This document shows positions 33,888 to 46,088 of a stretch of 55,213 bases of DNA, in pieces (position 1 is the first letter of the stretch; each line of letters begins with the position of its first letter). The stretch comes from Neolentinus lepideus HHB14362 ss-1 (lineage: Eukaryota; Basidiomycota; Agaricomycetes; Gloeophyllales; Gloeophyllaceae). The position numbers and the translations under genes are program-made. The notes below the pieces were generated by a model that was not told where the DNA came from, made no database searches, and was given only the letters and a program-made list of their open reading frames with translations. Location of the stretch: NCBI GenBank assembly GCA_001632425.1, contig KV425569.1, forward strand, positions 74,644 to 129,856, read 5' to 3'.

Positions 33888-36800
33888 ATGTCTACTCACG
33901 GTCACAAACACTCGTCGTCGGTATCGCAGAATCAAAAGGCGCAACTCGCGTCTGCTTATAATGAACTAGGCAAAGAGCTCTCGTCTACGAAGATTAGGGT
34001 GGTGGGGAACTATACTCTGGGTAAGGTTATTGGGGAAGGTGTGGTCGAATATGTTGATTGTGCTGTCAGGGTACAGCTGACTACCACTGCGAAACGCAGG
34101 GGCGTACGGGAAGGTGCGATTGGGTACACACCGGTTGACTTCCACGAAAGTAGCCATCAAGCAGATTCCGAAAGCCATGTCTGCGTCCTTGACACGCGAG
34201 ATACATCACCATCGCCGGCTGCACCACCCCCATGTAGCCCAATTATATGAAGTGATCGCGACCGAGTCGTCTATCTGGCTTGTGACTGAACTCTGCTCTG
34301 GAGGAGAGCTCTTCGATTACCTTGCGGAGAAGGGCCGGTTGAACGAAGATGAGACTAGGATCATATTCGGTCAGCTGTGCCTTGCGGTCGCATACATCCA
34401 CGACAGAGGAATCGTACACCGCGATCTGAAATTGGAGAACGTTCTTCTTGATGAGAGATGTCGCGTGAAACTAGGAGACTTCGGGTTCACTCGGGAGTTC
34501 GATCGTGGTGTTCTCTTGGAGACGTTTTGTGGGACGACTGGGTATGCTTCACCGGAGATGCTTGAAGGCCGCAAGTACCTCGGTCCAGGTACGTGGCATA
34601 CTCAGACGCTCGGTCTCAGTAACATAAGTGAGCTGCAGAGGTTGACATATGGTCTCTCGGGATCATTCTATACACGCTCCTAACTGGCACCTTGCCATTT
34701 GACGACGATGAGGAAAGCATGATGCGCGAGATGGTCATAAAAGGAAAATTCGAGGACCCTGAATGGCTCTCAGACGGTGAGCGTCATAAATATGCCATGC
34801 CATAAATCCGAGTCTGACAGACTTTCATCTAGACGCCCGAGACTTGATCAAGAGAATCCTTGTGAAGGATCCGTCCCAAAGATTACAAATCCCCCAAATC
34901 TTATCCCACCCGTGGTTCAAGTTCATAGTGCCTTCACACGAGAGGAGCGACACATCCGATACCACTAAACCTACAGCCTTGCATCGAGTAGCTTCGCCAC
35001 CTGCGCAGCCATCTCCGGAGAATTCTGTATCATCAACTGTCTCCGATGCCACCTTCCTATCAGCATCCTCAGAGCTGCCCACGGGATCTATGACTCCTGT
35101 TGACACTTCGTACCACGATTCTGTTGTTCAAGGAGTTGACGAGATGCTAATTCGTCGCAATCCCAGCGAAAACACTATCCGGGATATTACTGCTATCCAC
35201 GTTGCGCTAGAAACGGCTGAGGGTGGGGCGAAACGAGATCCTGCTTTGGAGGAAGAGGCTGAAGAAGACCTAGTACGACCTTCTTTCCCTCGAACGAACT
35301 CCAATGCATCGAAGACACCTCCGACGCATCCGCCCAAGACTCCGGCTCGAACGAAACGCCGTTCTGTTTCTTCGGCGCTATCTGACCACGAGGATAACGA
35401 CCGTGCCACCATGGAGAGACCGCTGGCTCCTGCTGCGCCTCAGGACTATGCGTCTTTACTGAACACGCCGGCTCCTATCATATTCTCGACATCACTTGAT
35501 CGCGAGCTCTTAAATGGTCTTAGCGTATTGGGCTTCGATACTGGACAAATGGTCCATTCTGTGCTTTCGGATGCGTGCGACTCTACAGGAGCGCTTTGGT
35601 GGATGCTACGACGCAGGGCAGAAAGGAAGGCCATCGAGCAGGGCAACGCTGAAAAGATCATGTTAAGTCACATAGACGCATCTTCGTCTGATATTGCAGA
35701 GCATGCGAAGACGAAGAAACACGAGAAGAAGTCGAAAACTTCTGAGCATGGTTCTCCTATCCAGGAGGCGAGCGCCGCCGAATCCCCGATACCTGCGGTT
35801 CATTCTGCACCCGAGCTCGGTTTCGTTCCATCTGCACCTGAGTTTGCTTTCGTTCCACCTACGCCTACCGTTGCCACCACTACTCATCCTAAGACACCAC
35901 CAAGGAACTCGTCTCCAATGCGGTCTTTGTTATCGCCAACTCCGTCCATAACGGAAATAGGTGCTAAGTCTCAGCCTTCGACTCCTGGGAGTGGAACTGG
36001 ATCAAGAGGCCGCAAAGGCCGGTCGGGTAGCATTAGTATTATGCAGCGTGCTACAACTGCTCTCGAGGCTGCTGGGCTAGTGAGGAAAAAGTCGAGTGAG
36101 GCCGTCCGGGAAGAGAAAGAGAGAGAGAAGGAACGGGAGAAGGCGGCTAAAGAGCTCGAGAGGAGATTGACGAGCACGGAAGAATCGAGGAGTTCTCACG
36201 GGAGCTCTTCCAGCAGGCTCATGACAAAATCGCCTCCGTTGAAGGCTACCAAGGATGCGTTGACGCCAGCCACGCCCGCAGGAGATTCAGAGGCGAAGTC
36301 AGGGCGGTCTCAGGTAGGCTCGCCATGGGTCATCGCTGGATCTAGCTACAGCCCGACTCATTCGCCGACGCCTACTGCTTCTCCTGGAGACACGCTCACT
36401 TCGTTGCCCGATCTTGGTGACCATGGCGGGAAGATGGGCCATCGTAGTCGTGCAAGTTTACTCACTGCGTTCAGAATGTGGTTTCATGAGGATCGCAAGG
36501 GAAAGCGTAAGGGGCCGGCAACTGGAACGGGTGCTCCTCGTGGCATGGCCTATGGCCACAGTATGCAAGCCTCGAGTACCGCGAATGGGTCCAGTCCTTC
36601 TGCTAGCAGAACTGTGGTTAAGAGGCGAACTAGTGGAGGAGGTGCGCGTGCGTCTCGAAAACACGGATATCATTCCAAGCGACACTCCACTTCCTCTCGT
36701 CGTTCCAGCAGCGCTAACTCTCGCAGATCATCAACGACGTCTATGCAGATGATTATCGATTCGTCACCGAACGGGTTCGACCTTACCACAGCTATATCTC

Positions 36801-37822
36801 GTCAAAGAAGTGATGTTAGCCGGCGATCTTACGGGAGCCATACACCTAACTCTGAGAGAGGAGAGTATCCATCTCGACCATCATCTGTACAGAGCATCAC
36901 TATGCATCGACATCGCAAGTCACCCTCTGCCAGCTCTGCTGGTTCCCTGCATAACATGAGTCGGACAGCGTCTCCTCTGCCAAACTACCACAGAAGAGGA
37001 GGTTCGGGTTCTTCAACGCGAGTTGTTCGACAATCTCATTCCAGCCACGGCACATCGGGACGACCGACCCATGGTCGCTCCAATTCCAACACTTCATCGG
37101 TGCACTCTAGAAATTCCTCTCGCCGAGGCTCGTTCTATGAGCAGTCCGAAAGTGAAAGGACTGCATCACCGTTCAGAACTAGGCTATCTCTTGATGAGAC
37201 GGTACGAAGGGGCGGACACGGCAATTCCACTTTCATTGCTCAGAAACGGCAAACGCCATTTGGTAATCCTGTCAATTCTGTGGGCCGGTCCAGTTGGAAA
37301 AAGTCGTGGGGCCTGGAGCCACCGGGCTGGCAGAGTCGATCTGCACACATGCCAATCGAGGTCTTGGCAATATCTCCTGCCGGCGATGGTCCAATTAGCA
37401 TCCGGGATGTGTTCTCGGGTCGTCAAAATTTGAACATGGGAGACGAAGACGAGTGGGTAGACGAGGATGACGATACGTCGCCGTTTCTGGGTGGCCTAGG
37501 GCAGATGGCTTCCTCAACATCTGGACCACCATCCCAGGCGCAGGCAATGGAGCCTTTCCTGCTTTCGCCTCCGCCTCGTATTAACAATGGACGATCATCA
37601 TCGACGCCATCAACGTCTAAACGTAATCCTAGAACAGGTGCTGGTTCAAGCAGACGGCATAAATCTGGTCATTCGCCTGTAGGCCGCTCATCTCCACTTC
37701 CAGCAGAAACCACGTTCGAGGATAACAGAGTAATTCCGCGGAGACAGCTACCCAATGGTAGATCAACAAATACCGGGTACCATGCGCCGGTGATTCAAGA
37801 AGAGGACGAGAATGAAGAGTGA
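33888..37822 (+). CDS. Large Ser/Thr protein kinase, CAMK/CAMKL family
   Basis: Four exons (33888-34038, 34100-34588, 34639-34776, 34833-37822) sum to 3768 bases, 1255 residues. The kinase domain spans about residues 40-300: GEGAYGKVRLG (Gly loop, split by intron 1), VAIKQIPK (ATP Lys), IVHRDLKLENVLL (catalytic loop), KLGDFGFTREF, FCGTTGYASPEML, DIWSLGIILYTLLTG and VKDPSQRLQIPQILSHPWF. The remaining 950 residues are Ser/Thr/Pro/Arg-rich and disordered, apart from one conserved-looking island near 35490-35650 (LLNGLSVLGFDTGQMVHSVL, then GALWWMLRRRAERK). The layout resembles fungal Kin4-like or other Snf1-related kinases; the subfamily is uncertain. The tail is acidic at the end (QEEDENEE) and full of potential phosphorylation sites. 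Confidence 0.88.
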
Positions 37823-38366
37823 CGGTGAAGGATTGTTGCGGATGTTGTTCTATTGCTCTTGCCTTACTCTCATTGTACGCTTTTTTCTGACTATTCCTCG
37901 GATTTCTTGTTGCCAGTGGTACTCATGGCCCTGGGCCTCCTATACGATAGGTTGTTGTCCATTCTTCACCTCCTTTTTTAGAGGCTGCTGTTCTTTCTTT
38001 TCACATGACAGTCGTGTCATCTCTTTAGAGGCGTTGTCTTTGCAGTGATATACCCGTATCTGACTCCTCATCATACCCATGCCCGTGAGATTGCTCGGTG
38101 TCCCGCACTTCACAATGAATTTCATCTGATGCAGCTATGGCGTATGCACCATTATTCCTTCAGTACGCAGGGTCATTCCCCCACGATTTTCATGATCCTG
38201 CTTTCAGCAGAGGATGGCCACGCAGAAGCAAGACGGGGACATGGGTAACCTGAAAACACTTCCCTAGATCACGATTCTGTACACACGTTTCACAAGCATA
38301 CATCATACAGCATATCCTATGAGTTTGCTGCAAGTCCATCGTCAAAGTTCTCCAGCTTCGCTGCTT
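37823..38366. other. Intergenic between convergent genes
   Basis: This region holds the 3' flanks of the kinase gene and the A-T-R gene. It is T-rich after the kinase stop, as in a 3' UTR. No gene was seen. Confidence 0.5.
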
Positions 38367-41300
38367 TCAGCCCGGATCTCGTGTGCTCTTCATGATGTAC
38401 TGAACATACTTTCGAATGAGCTCTGGAGTGACTTTACCAAAGTGCAGGGCCGGGCATAGGGTGGAAGTCTCCTTGACATCTAACATCACCCAACGCCTGT
38501 CAGTGATAAGCCATTCCGAATAAAAATGCAAAAGAGCAGCAGCAGGAATTGCGCGACCATTATGCTGCTGCTGTAATGCCTCCAGCCAAGTTGTATTAGG
38601 AACTACCTCCAGAGGCACTCCAGCTGCTTCGATCAGCATATTCATCGCCTCGGTCCACGGTGTAGGGGAAGAATTTTCGATATGGTAGATAGATATTTGC
38701 TGTTGCTCCGGCCTTAAGGACAAGTGCGTTATAGCATCTGCCGCGACGTCGACCGGAAGCCACCGAAGAGGCTTAAGCGAAGTCAACATGGCGGTCTACA
38801 GCATAACGACGGGAACCAACAAACCGGCAGATCTTCAGGGACCTTTTTCAGTACAAGGCTTGCGCTCAGAAGCATTGGGATATGTTCTGTCAGTGTCCAC
38901 ACGCCCTGCTGGGTGGAACCAGATAATTGCCCAGCGCGCACGATGGCTACTTGCAGTCCCGATTGCGAAGCATGGACCAGCAGTCTTTCGCAGACGTATT
39001 TGGCTCGGCCATATCCCTGAGATGAGGCTACTCTTGGATCATCTATTGCTTTCTCAGGTACTGCAGTCGTTGGGTCATAGCCTCCAATGGCTCCCACGGA
39101 GGATATGAATACGAACCGAGGAGAAGGTCGCAGGGATGACAAAGCTAGATCGATAAGATGTCGCGTCCCAGCTACATAAACCGGTTCGAAACGATCCAAG
39201 GGCCAGTTGAAATCCAGATGCCAGGCCGCGTGGATTATATGCGTAACTTCCTTGCGAATCTGTGTAGAGATTATGAGCTATGGAAGTGTAGCAGGAGATA
39301 AAGACTCGTACTTTATTCACTGTATGTTCTTCTAAGCTCAGGTCAGGAGAAACCAGGTCGATGGGATAGAACAGCAATCTTTCTGTTCGCACTGCCTCGG
39401 TGAGAATGTCTGGTTCGATTCCGCGCTGTGCCATGGCAAATGCTTGTTTCTGAACGGCGTCTGATCCCACTTTCTTTCTCGTGAAGCAATAGATCAGACG
39501 AACGTCCGGAGTGTTCAGTAAGCATTTGAGTACATGGCAACCAAGACTGCCAGTGCTACCCGTTAGCACTACGACGTGACCAGATGAAGCGGATGGCTGG
39601 CCCGATCCGCAGTTGCGATTGGGAAGTCCTTGAGAGAATCGTTGGACGGAGCGCTGAATGGCATCGACGGATTGCGGTGTGTCACAATCTATATATCCTC
39701 CATGGATGCAGTTGACTATGAATTTTGTAAGTGCTGCGATGGTAGGATATGTATATGCAATATTCAAGGGAATATCTCTCGATACTTTTCCGGACCGAGA
39801 TAAAGCATGCATAGCAGCGGCTCGGATTTGAAGGGCGTGTAAGGAGTCCAGACCTAGAGAGAATTGTTCATGCCTGCCTATACGCACGATGGCAAAACGC
39901 ACCGGCGTCAAAGAGATCCTGATCATCTGAGAGTTCTTCACCTTTGATGATTGCAATACACTCGCGCATGTAATTGCGAACATCATTATGAGAGAAAGTT
40001 CCAAGATCTCCGGAGGCCATGGTATAACGGTCCGGTCGGTCATAAGATGCAATAATTTCATCTTCATAGAGGGCAAGGGTTTCAACCTTCCTCACTGTTC
40101 CTTTGTCACTAAGTACGAAGGGCTTGTGCACATCAGCGATGATGATCATATTTCGTATGAGTCTTGAATGTCGCGGTATCAGTGAATTGGCATGTTCGAT
40201 GGTAGGCCAAATATCGTCTATGGATATCTTGGACGTCTCGACAGCGGGGGAGAGTTGCAAGACAACGCCGTTGTAGGGCTTTCCAGAACCATAGACGATA
40301 ACGCGAGCTATGCGATCGTCTAGAAGGATCAAGTTCTCTATGGAAGTCATGTCATTAGGGAGAGGTAAATGAGTATTATATATCCCTACCTAGCTCCTTG
40401 TCGTCCGTTTTCTCTCCTGTGCTCAGGACGGTCTGAGTCTCTAGTCAATTGCTGTCAACTGTAAAAAGATGGTTCACTTGCCAAGGAATCCTTCCTTCCA
40501 AGATATTTCCATAGGCCTGGCAGACAATTATATCATTGTGCGAGAATTTACTGCAGTGAGGTTACATACCTGGTTCAGTGGGATGAGGTAGCCATAAGTC
40601 GTTAGTTGCAAACCCCGCGGGATCTGTGTTATTGATGACCGACGGTGCATCATCTGCTCCAGGCTTGCAAGGTGTGTAAGCAGTGGAAGAGGGGCGTAGT
40701 CAACTTCATTTCACTCACGCAGACGACAAGCTCTCTTGCTGCAGAATTATCAACACGCCGGAATTCCAGGGAGTATGAGTCATCCCTGAGGCGTACATAT
40801 TGCCAATTCTCACCGGAGCGCACCGTGGCAGGCTCCAGTGCACTAAGCAAGCTTACCTCCGACCTTGAGAGATTAATGGTATGAAGACTATTCAATTAGC
40901 AGGTGCCCCTACTCACATGCCATAAGCACTGGCCAATTTGACACCTTGACGAATAAGATGTTCCCCGACATTCTCACGCAAAGGAGCACCTGCAAAAAAT
41001 ACCCGGCGAGCACTTGCTAGGGAAGCGAAGTGTATGTCATGTGAATGCATGGCTTCTTCAAGGATAGAGGGCGGGAGGAAAGCAACAGCACCACGGAGCA
41101 TCTGAAGGTGCTGCGAGACAACATCGATGCTAATTGGTCGCGATAAGTCCAGTAAGACGGGAACTACACCAGAACCTAGAGGCCATCGAGTCAGGGAGTA
41201 CAATCCCATGCCCTAGGATCTTATTAGCAGATATCGTGAACGATATGGCGCTGAACTGTCACATGAAAAGCAGGCAGCGGTGCATAGACCGATCCACCTG

Positions 41301-42079
41301 AGAAAGCGCTAGCAGAGCGACTTCTGGTCGTTGCCAGAAAGTGGCGGTGCGTGATTGGAATGGTCTTCGGGTGCCCTACATATACTCAATCAGATTTTAA
41401 GAGATAGATATACATTATAAGCAACCTTGAGAGCCACTTGTGTGAGTATATACCACAACGTCATCGAGGGTATGACTGAGTTGAACAGTGTCTTTTTCAG
41501 TCTCGCCTAACACTGAAAGGGATGAGTCGTCTGGCATATTCATCTTGTGGAATGGGATCAGGACAATTTCGAGTCCAGAATCACATATGTATCGAGCATC
41601 CGAGTGGAATGTCGAGTCAACTATGAGAGCCGTCGCATCTATGGATTGCAAAAGGTAACGGCATGTCTCCGGGCTATTGCGAGTTGAGAGAGGAAGCGGC
41701 TATATGGGCGACATTGCATCATCAGCTATCTCAAACAGTCATAGCATAGACCCACAGTCCACTTGTTCAGCCAGCACGCGACGACGTGTACTATATAATC
41801 ATAATTGCTATAGCCGAGAATTCCTACTGACACTTTGCCAGCACGAGGTATTCGCTTTCGCATGGCTGCAGCAACTTCTTCAGAGTCGCGAAAGAGTTCG
41901 CCCCATGAGACCTCGCGCAGAGTGCAGGTACCCCCCTTCGTCTCCATAACGCGCGCATATATACGGGCTGGGTAGCGCCTTCCTACATATCGATACAGGT
42001 CCCATACAAGAGCGGTTCGCAGAGGTAAGTCATCTGTGGGAAAAATTGGCAATGTCGGAGAGCAGAGTGTCGTCGTCAT
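38367..42079 (-). CDS. NRPS-like adenylation-thiolation-reductase enzyme (carboxylic acid reductase type)
   Basis: The gene has about eleven exons; the first is 41756-42079. It has three domains. The adenylation domain carries the A3 motif YTHTSGSQGHPKTIPITH, FFAGAPLRENVGEHLI, LASAYGMTE, NDLWLPHPTEPG and WKYLGRKDSLAREK (A8-like). The thiolation domain has DLFDAGLDSLHALQIR, with the phosphopantetheine Ser in LDSL created across an intron near 39850-39900. The terminal reductase domain has VVLTGSTGSLGCHVL (NADPH loop), FVFISSVGAIGGYD and SQGYGRAKYVCERLL (Tyr-x3-Lys catalytic pair). There is no condensation domain. Such enzymes activate a carboxylic acid, load it as a thioester, and release an aldehyde or alcohol. 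It is shorter than Lys2. The neighbouring GMC genes suggest a pathway. One junction near 38800 is ambiguous. Confidence 0.9.
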
Positions 42080-43365
42080 TCTTCACGTTGGAAGGACTGG
42101 CTACCCATTCGACTTCTCTGCTTTAGATTGGTCCGCGCTTGCTTTTATAGCTGAAACCAACGACATATGACCCCGTACACGGTACACCTATTATCAGTGG
42201 GAAAATCATACGGGGCTGAAGACTTCGAGTTGGGAATAGCGCACGCCACTCTAGATCTACAGTGCAGGACTCCCTTCATGCTGTAAAAAGATGTGCCCCC
42301 AGTTGCCTTCAGATGTTGCCGGTTGTTTGAGCGAATCTGAACATATGTATAGCTCTGAATCAATGCTGGAGATTCCAAGACCTAGGACTTTCTTACTATT
42401 CAGGCACAATGCTAATGTTTTGCCAGCCGCCAGCGATCTCGTCCTAGGCACATTAATGTGAATTCATAGGTGGGAGAGCTTTGCTCGGTCCCGCTTTTCA
42501 GCGCTCAGCTTCCAGGGATATCAGAAGACTGGCCATTAGAGTTGCGGTGTTAAGCATAGACATGTTGCGTTGACCAGAGGCTGTTATTATCGACCGGTCA
42601 AACGTTGATTAACCGGCTAAGTAATAGCTAGGAACTCCTTGTCGATGCTGATTGATGCAGATAACGCATAGAACGTGTGGACGTCGTTGCTCTGATGATT
42701 TCGAGCGTATCTTCTGTCCTCGAGTGCACGGTGATTAGTAGATAAACACACAGGATTCGACGGTATTATTATACATGATTCACGCGTGGGAAAGTCTTTC
42801 TCACGAAGCTGACCAGATTGGTTAGGATTGGTTGAGCCTTGTAGCTGTGATCCAAAAGATATCATGATATCAAATTTGACCACCAGCTTCTCTATTCTGT
42901 GTTAATCTCGTGCAACTCTGGACAGGGCGAAAGAAAGGCGATCTACGTAGGGAAGGATCAGATTTCTGACGTTGCTGCTCAGAATCAAGTCACTTCCATC
43001 GCTTCGACAGCCCTGCCGCAGAAACCCGTGCAGACTGATGCAGATGCCTCGTCGGTCTTCGGTCAATCACCAGGGATCCTAAATGCGACCAAGTCTTCGC
43101 CGAATGATATCCTCCGGAACCTTCGCGTGACTCGGAGCTGGGTTGACTCTTGCCTGATTCAGCATGCAGCATTCCTATGGGCCGATGCTCGCGTTTGTCA
43201 GTCTGAGAGCTTTAGACAAGGTCCGAAATGACGGCTTCTGATGACAAGTATAGGCCGAGATTCATATCATTTCCTCACTCTTACCAGTATACCTGGCAGT
43301 TATCATTCTCTTTAATATCCGTCTCTCCTCCACCGTTCCGCCAACGTCTGCAGTATAGACGCTTT
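42080..43365. other. Divergent intergenic region of the candidate cluster
   Basis: About 1.3 kb separates the A-T-R gene (minus) and GMC oxidoreductase 1 (plus). A plus-strand frame at about 42900-43230 is open but has no recognisable features. This is the region to examine for shared regulatory sites. Confidence 0.45.
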
Positions 43366-45664
43366 ATGGCGCGCAAACACGTTCACATATCGATCATTTC
43401 GATCTTTACTTTCATCGGTGCTATTGCCACAGTATCAGGGCATATGTATACTGATCCGGCTTCTCTTCCGATAAAGACATATGACTATATTATTATCGGA
43501 GGTTGGTGACGACATGTATTCAGAATATCAATAACTCAACACCGATAAACAAAGCTGGAATTGGTGGTAGTGTCATAGCTAATCGCTTGACGGAGGATAC
43601 CAACGTCAATGTCTTGGTGATTGAAGCAGGCATAAGGTTGGCAGTAGCATTTTTTCGACCAAACGTGAGCGCTCGCTGACTATTGTTCATGTCATTCTAG
43701 CAATGAAGATGAAGTGCTTACCAGAATTCCTTTTGTAGCCCCGCAATTGTCTCCTTACACACCATATACCTGGAATTATACCACTATACCACAAAAAGCG
43801 TGTAACAATCGCACTATGCCGTTTCCTCGTGGACGAATCCTAGGGGGTAGCAGTTCCATCAGTGAGGAATTCTTTCATGCCATAATTTAACGAGCCAATT
43901 TGGTTCTATTCAGACTTCATGATGCATACCCGCGGCTCTGTGGATGACTTTGATCGCATTGCATGCGCAACTATGGACGAGAGCTGGTCATGGACGTCGT
44001 TGTTCCCGTACTTCTTGAAGGTTAGCATTGAAGTTCTGCTTCCACAGAATCGTGACATTGTCTTACCTTGCCACCCCCGTGCAGAGCGAGATGCTCGTGC
44101 CGCCAGCGGATGAACATGATACCGCAGGTCAAGTGGACCCTGCTCTCCACGGCCATCTTGGATCCCTATTTGTTAGTCTCAGCGGCTATTCTTTCCCGGG
44201 CTTCGATGGTCGCGTGGTGAAAACAACGAAAGAACTAGAGTTGGAATTTCCCTTTAACACGGACATGAATTCAGGCTATCCACTTGGTATAGGTATTCTA
44301 CATGCCCTACGACCAAATTTCTTTAATGAAACATACATAGGATATACGCAGTCTACAATTGGTTCCGGAGAACGAAGTAGCGCGGCCACGGCGTATCTAG
44401 AGCCCGCTCTCGAAAGACCGAACCTGGACATCCTCATTCATACAACCGTAACTAACATAGTGCAGACTGGCATCGCAGGCCACCTGCCCATTTTACGTGG
44501 AGTGCGCTGCGCAACAGACCCTTCAGGTCAGTTTGCCTTGTCGCTCCTATGAATATCCCGAGTCCAACCATGCGTGAAGCTTCTCCGGTTTCCTTCGAGG
44601 CATCTAGAGAGGTTATTCTTTCTGCCGGTGCGATTGGGACCCCACATATTTTGTTATTGTCGGGGATCGGCAACTCGACAGAGATCGGGGCTCTGGGTAT
44701 AGAGCCTCTTCTGGATATTCCGGATGTCGGCAGGAATCTAGTGGACCACCCTATTATATCCTTCTCTTATCTTGTCAACTCGACAGCAACGTTCGATGAC
44801 TTGCGCTTCCCCGGCGTTGCTGCAGAATATCTCACACAGTGGCAAGATACGAAGACGGGCCTTTACGTTGACGGGCCAGGCAATCTCTTAGCTTGGCTAA
44901 GGATACCAGACGATTCACCAATATTCAATCTTCATTTTGATCCTAGTGCGGGTCCGCATTCGCCGCATTTTGAATTCATATTCACTGTACGTGCCGACGT
45001 CTGCGAAGGATCATCTGACTTACTTGGTGTCAGAACGGATTCGTATCTTTCACGGAACCGAGTCCTCCGAACGGATCCTATATGACAATTTTTGTCGCTT
45101 TGGCATCTCCTTCGTCACGTCAGTTCCATCGTATCGCTTCTCTGCCTTCCCACCTCACGGTATTGGTATCTAGGTGGAGCGGTTACTCTAGAAAATGCAG
45201 ATCCATTTTCAGCACCGCGGATTGATCCCGCATTCTTGGAGACAGATTTTGATATTCATGCCATGCGTGCGGCTGTACAGTCAGCCAAACGATTCGTGAA
45301 TTCCTCGGCATGGGCTGATTATATCATTGCCCCTCATGGAGCGTGGGCGGAAGTTACCACTGATGATGAGTTTGATCAATACATCAGGGATCGAACCGCG
45401 AGTGAGTGGCATCCCGTAGGCACAGCGGCGATGTCAGCATGCGATACCGGAGCAGGGGTTGTTAGCCCAAACTTGTCGGTCAAAGGGGCCGTAGGTCTGA
45501 GAATTGTCGACGCAAGCATTTTCGTACGTGGCAGTCTTTTGAACGCAACCAGACAACTGCTTAAATAAACGGTATAGCCCTTCCTTCCGGCCGCACATGT
45601 TCAAGCCTCCCTCTACGCAATAGCAGAACGAGCAGCTGACATTATCAAGTATGATTATGCTTGA
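43366..45664 (+). CDS. GMC oxidoreductase 1 (aryl-alcohol oxidase-like), secreted
   Basis: This is a FAD flavoenzyme that oxidises alcohols, with O2 or quinones as acceptor. The start MARKHVHISIISIFTFIGAI continues to a signal peptide ending near TVSGH. The nucleotide-binding fold is YDYIIIGGAGIGGSVIANRL, joined over an intron near 43506-43556. Family motifs follow: VLVIEAG, FPRGRILGGSSSI, NFMMHTRGSVDDFD, REVILSAGAIGTPHILLLSG (second GMC signature) and IPDVGRNLVDHP. The active-site His is in EWHPVGTAAM and the second in PFLPAAHVQASLYAIAERAA. The last intron (about 45522-45575) must be removed, otherwise the frame ends early at 45568 and loses the second His. The stop is 45662-45664. Many predicted N-glycosylation sites (NST, NNR, NSS) support secretion. 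It is convergent with GMC 2. Confidence 0.92.
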
Positions 45665-46088
45665 GGTCGGGATGGATTTTTTCACCCAACAGTCAGGCTA
45701 TCTTGCGGGAGCACTGGTCCACCGTATGCCTGGTTTAATCATACGCCGTCAATGTAACTGGTTTCACGACGTAGTTGTTGTGCTTCGACCCTTGCAGGAA
45801 GATCGGTACAGGTGATTGAGTGTTGCGATAGGTAGCAAAACGAGTGAACCGCCACTTTCACGAGATGCTCGAATGTGGTGGGTTGAGAACCTGTATACAA
45901 GTAGCTCCGAGTCCCCGCACGGTGGCATGCAGAGGCTAAGTTTAAATGCACAAATTTCTCGACAGACAGGTACACAAATTTTCAAATCACTATATCGCAG
46001 CAATGTTGAACCGCCGCACGAAGCGCGGAACTACGAAGGCTCTGACAATAACAATTTCCAGTGTCAACATGGTACACCCTATTCGCCA
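45665..46088. other. Intergenic between convergent GMC genes
   Basis: The 3' ends of the two GMC genes face each other over about 420 bases. No gene was seen. Confidence 0.5.

Noticed and set aside
45524..45568. GMC oxidoreductase 1 ending at 45568
   Set aside because: That end reads through a good GTACGT donor; splicing to 45576 restores the conserved PFLPAAHVQ end with the second active-site His.
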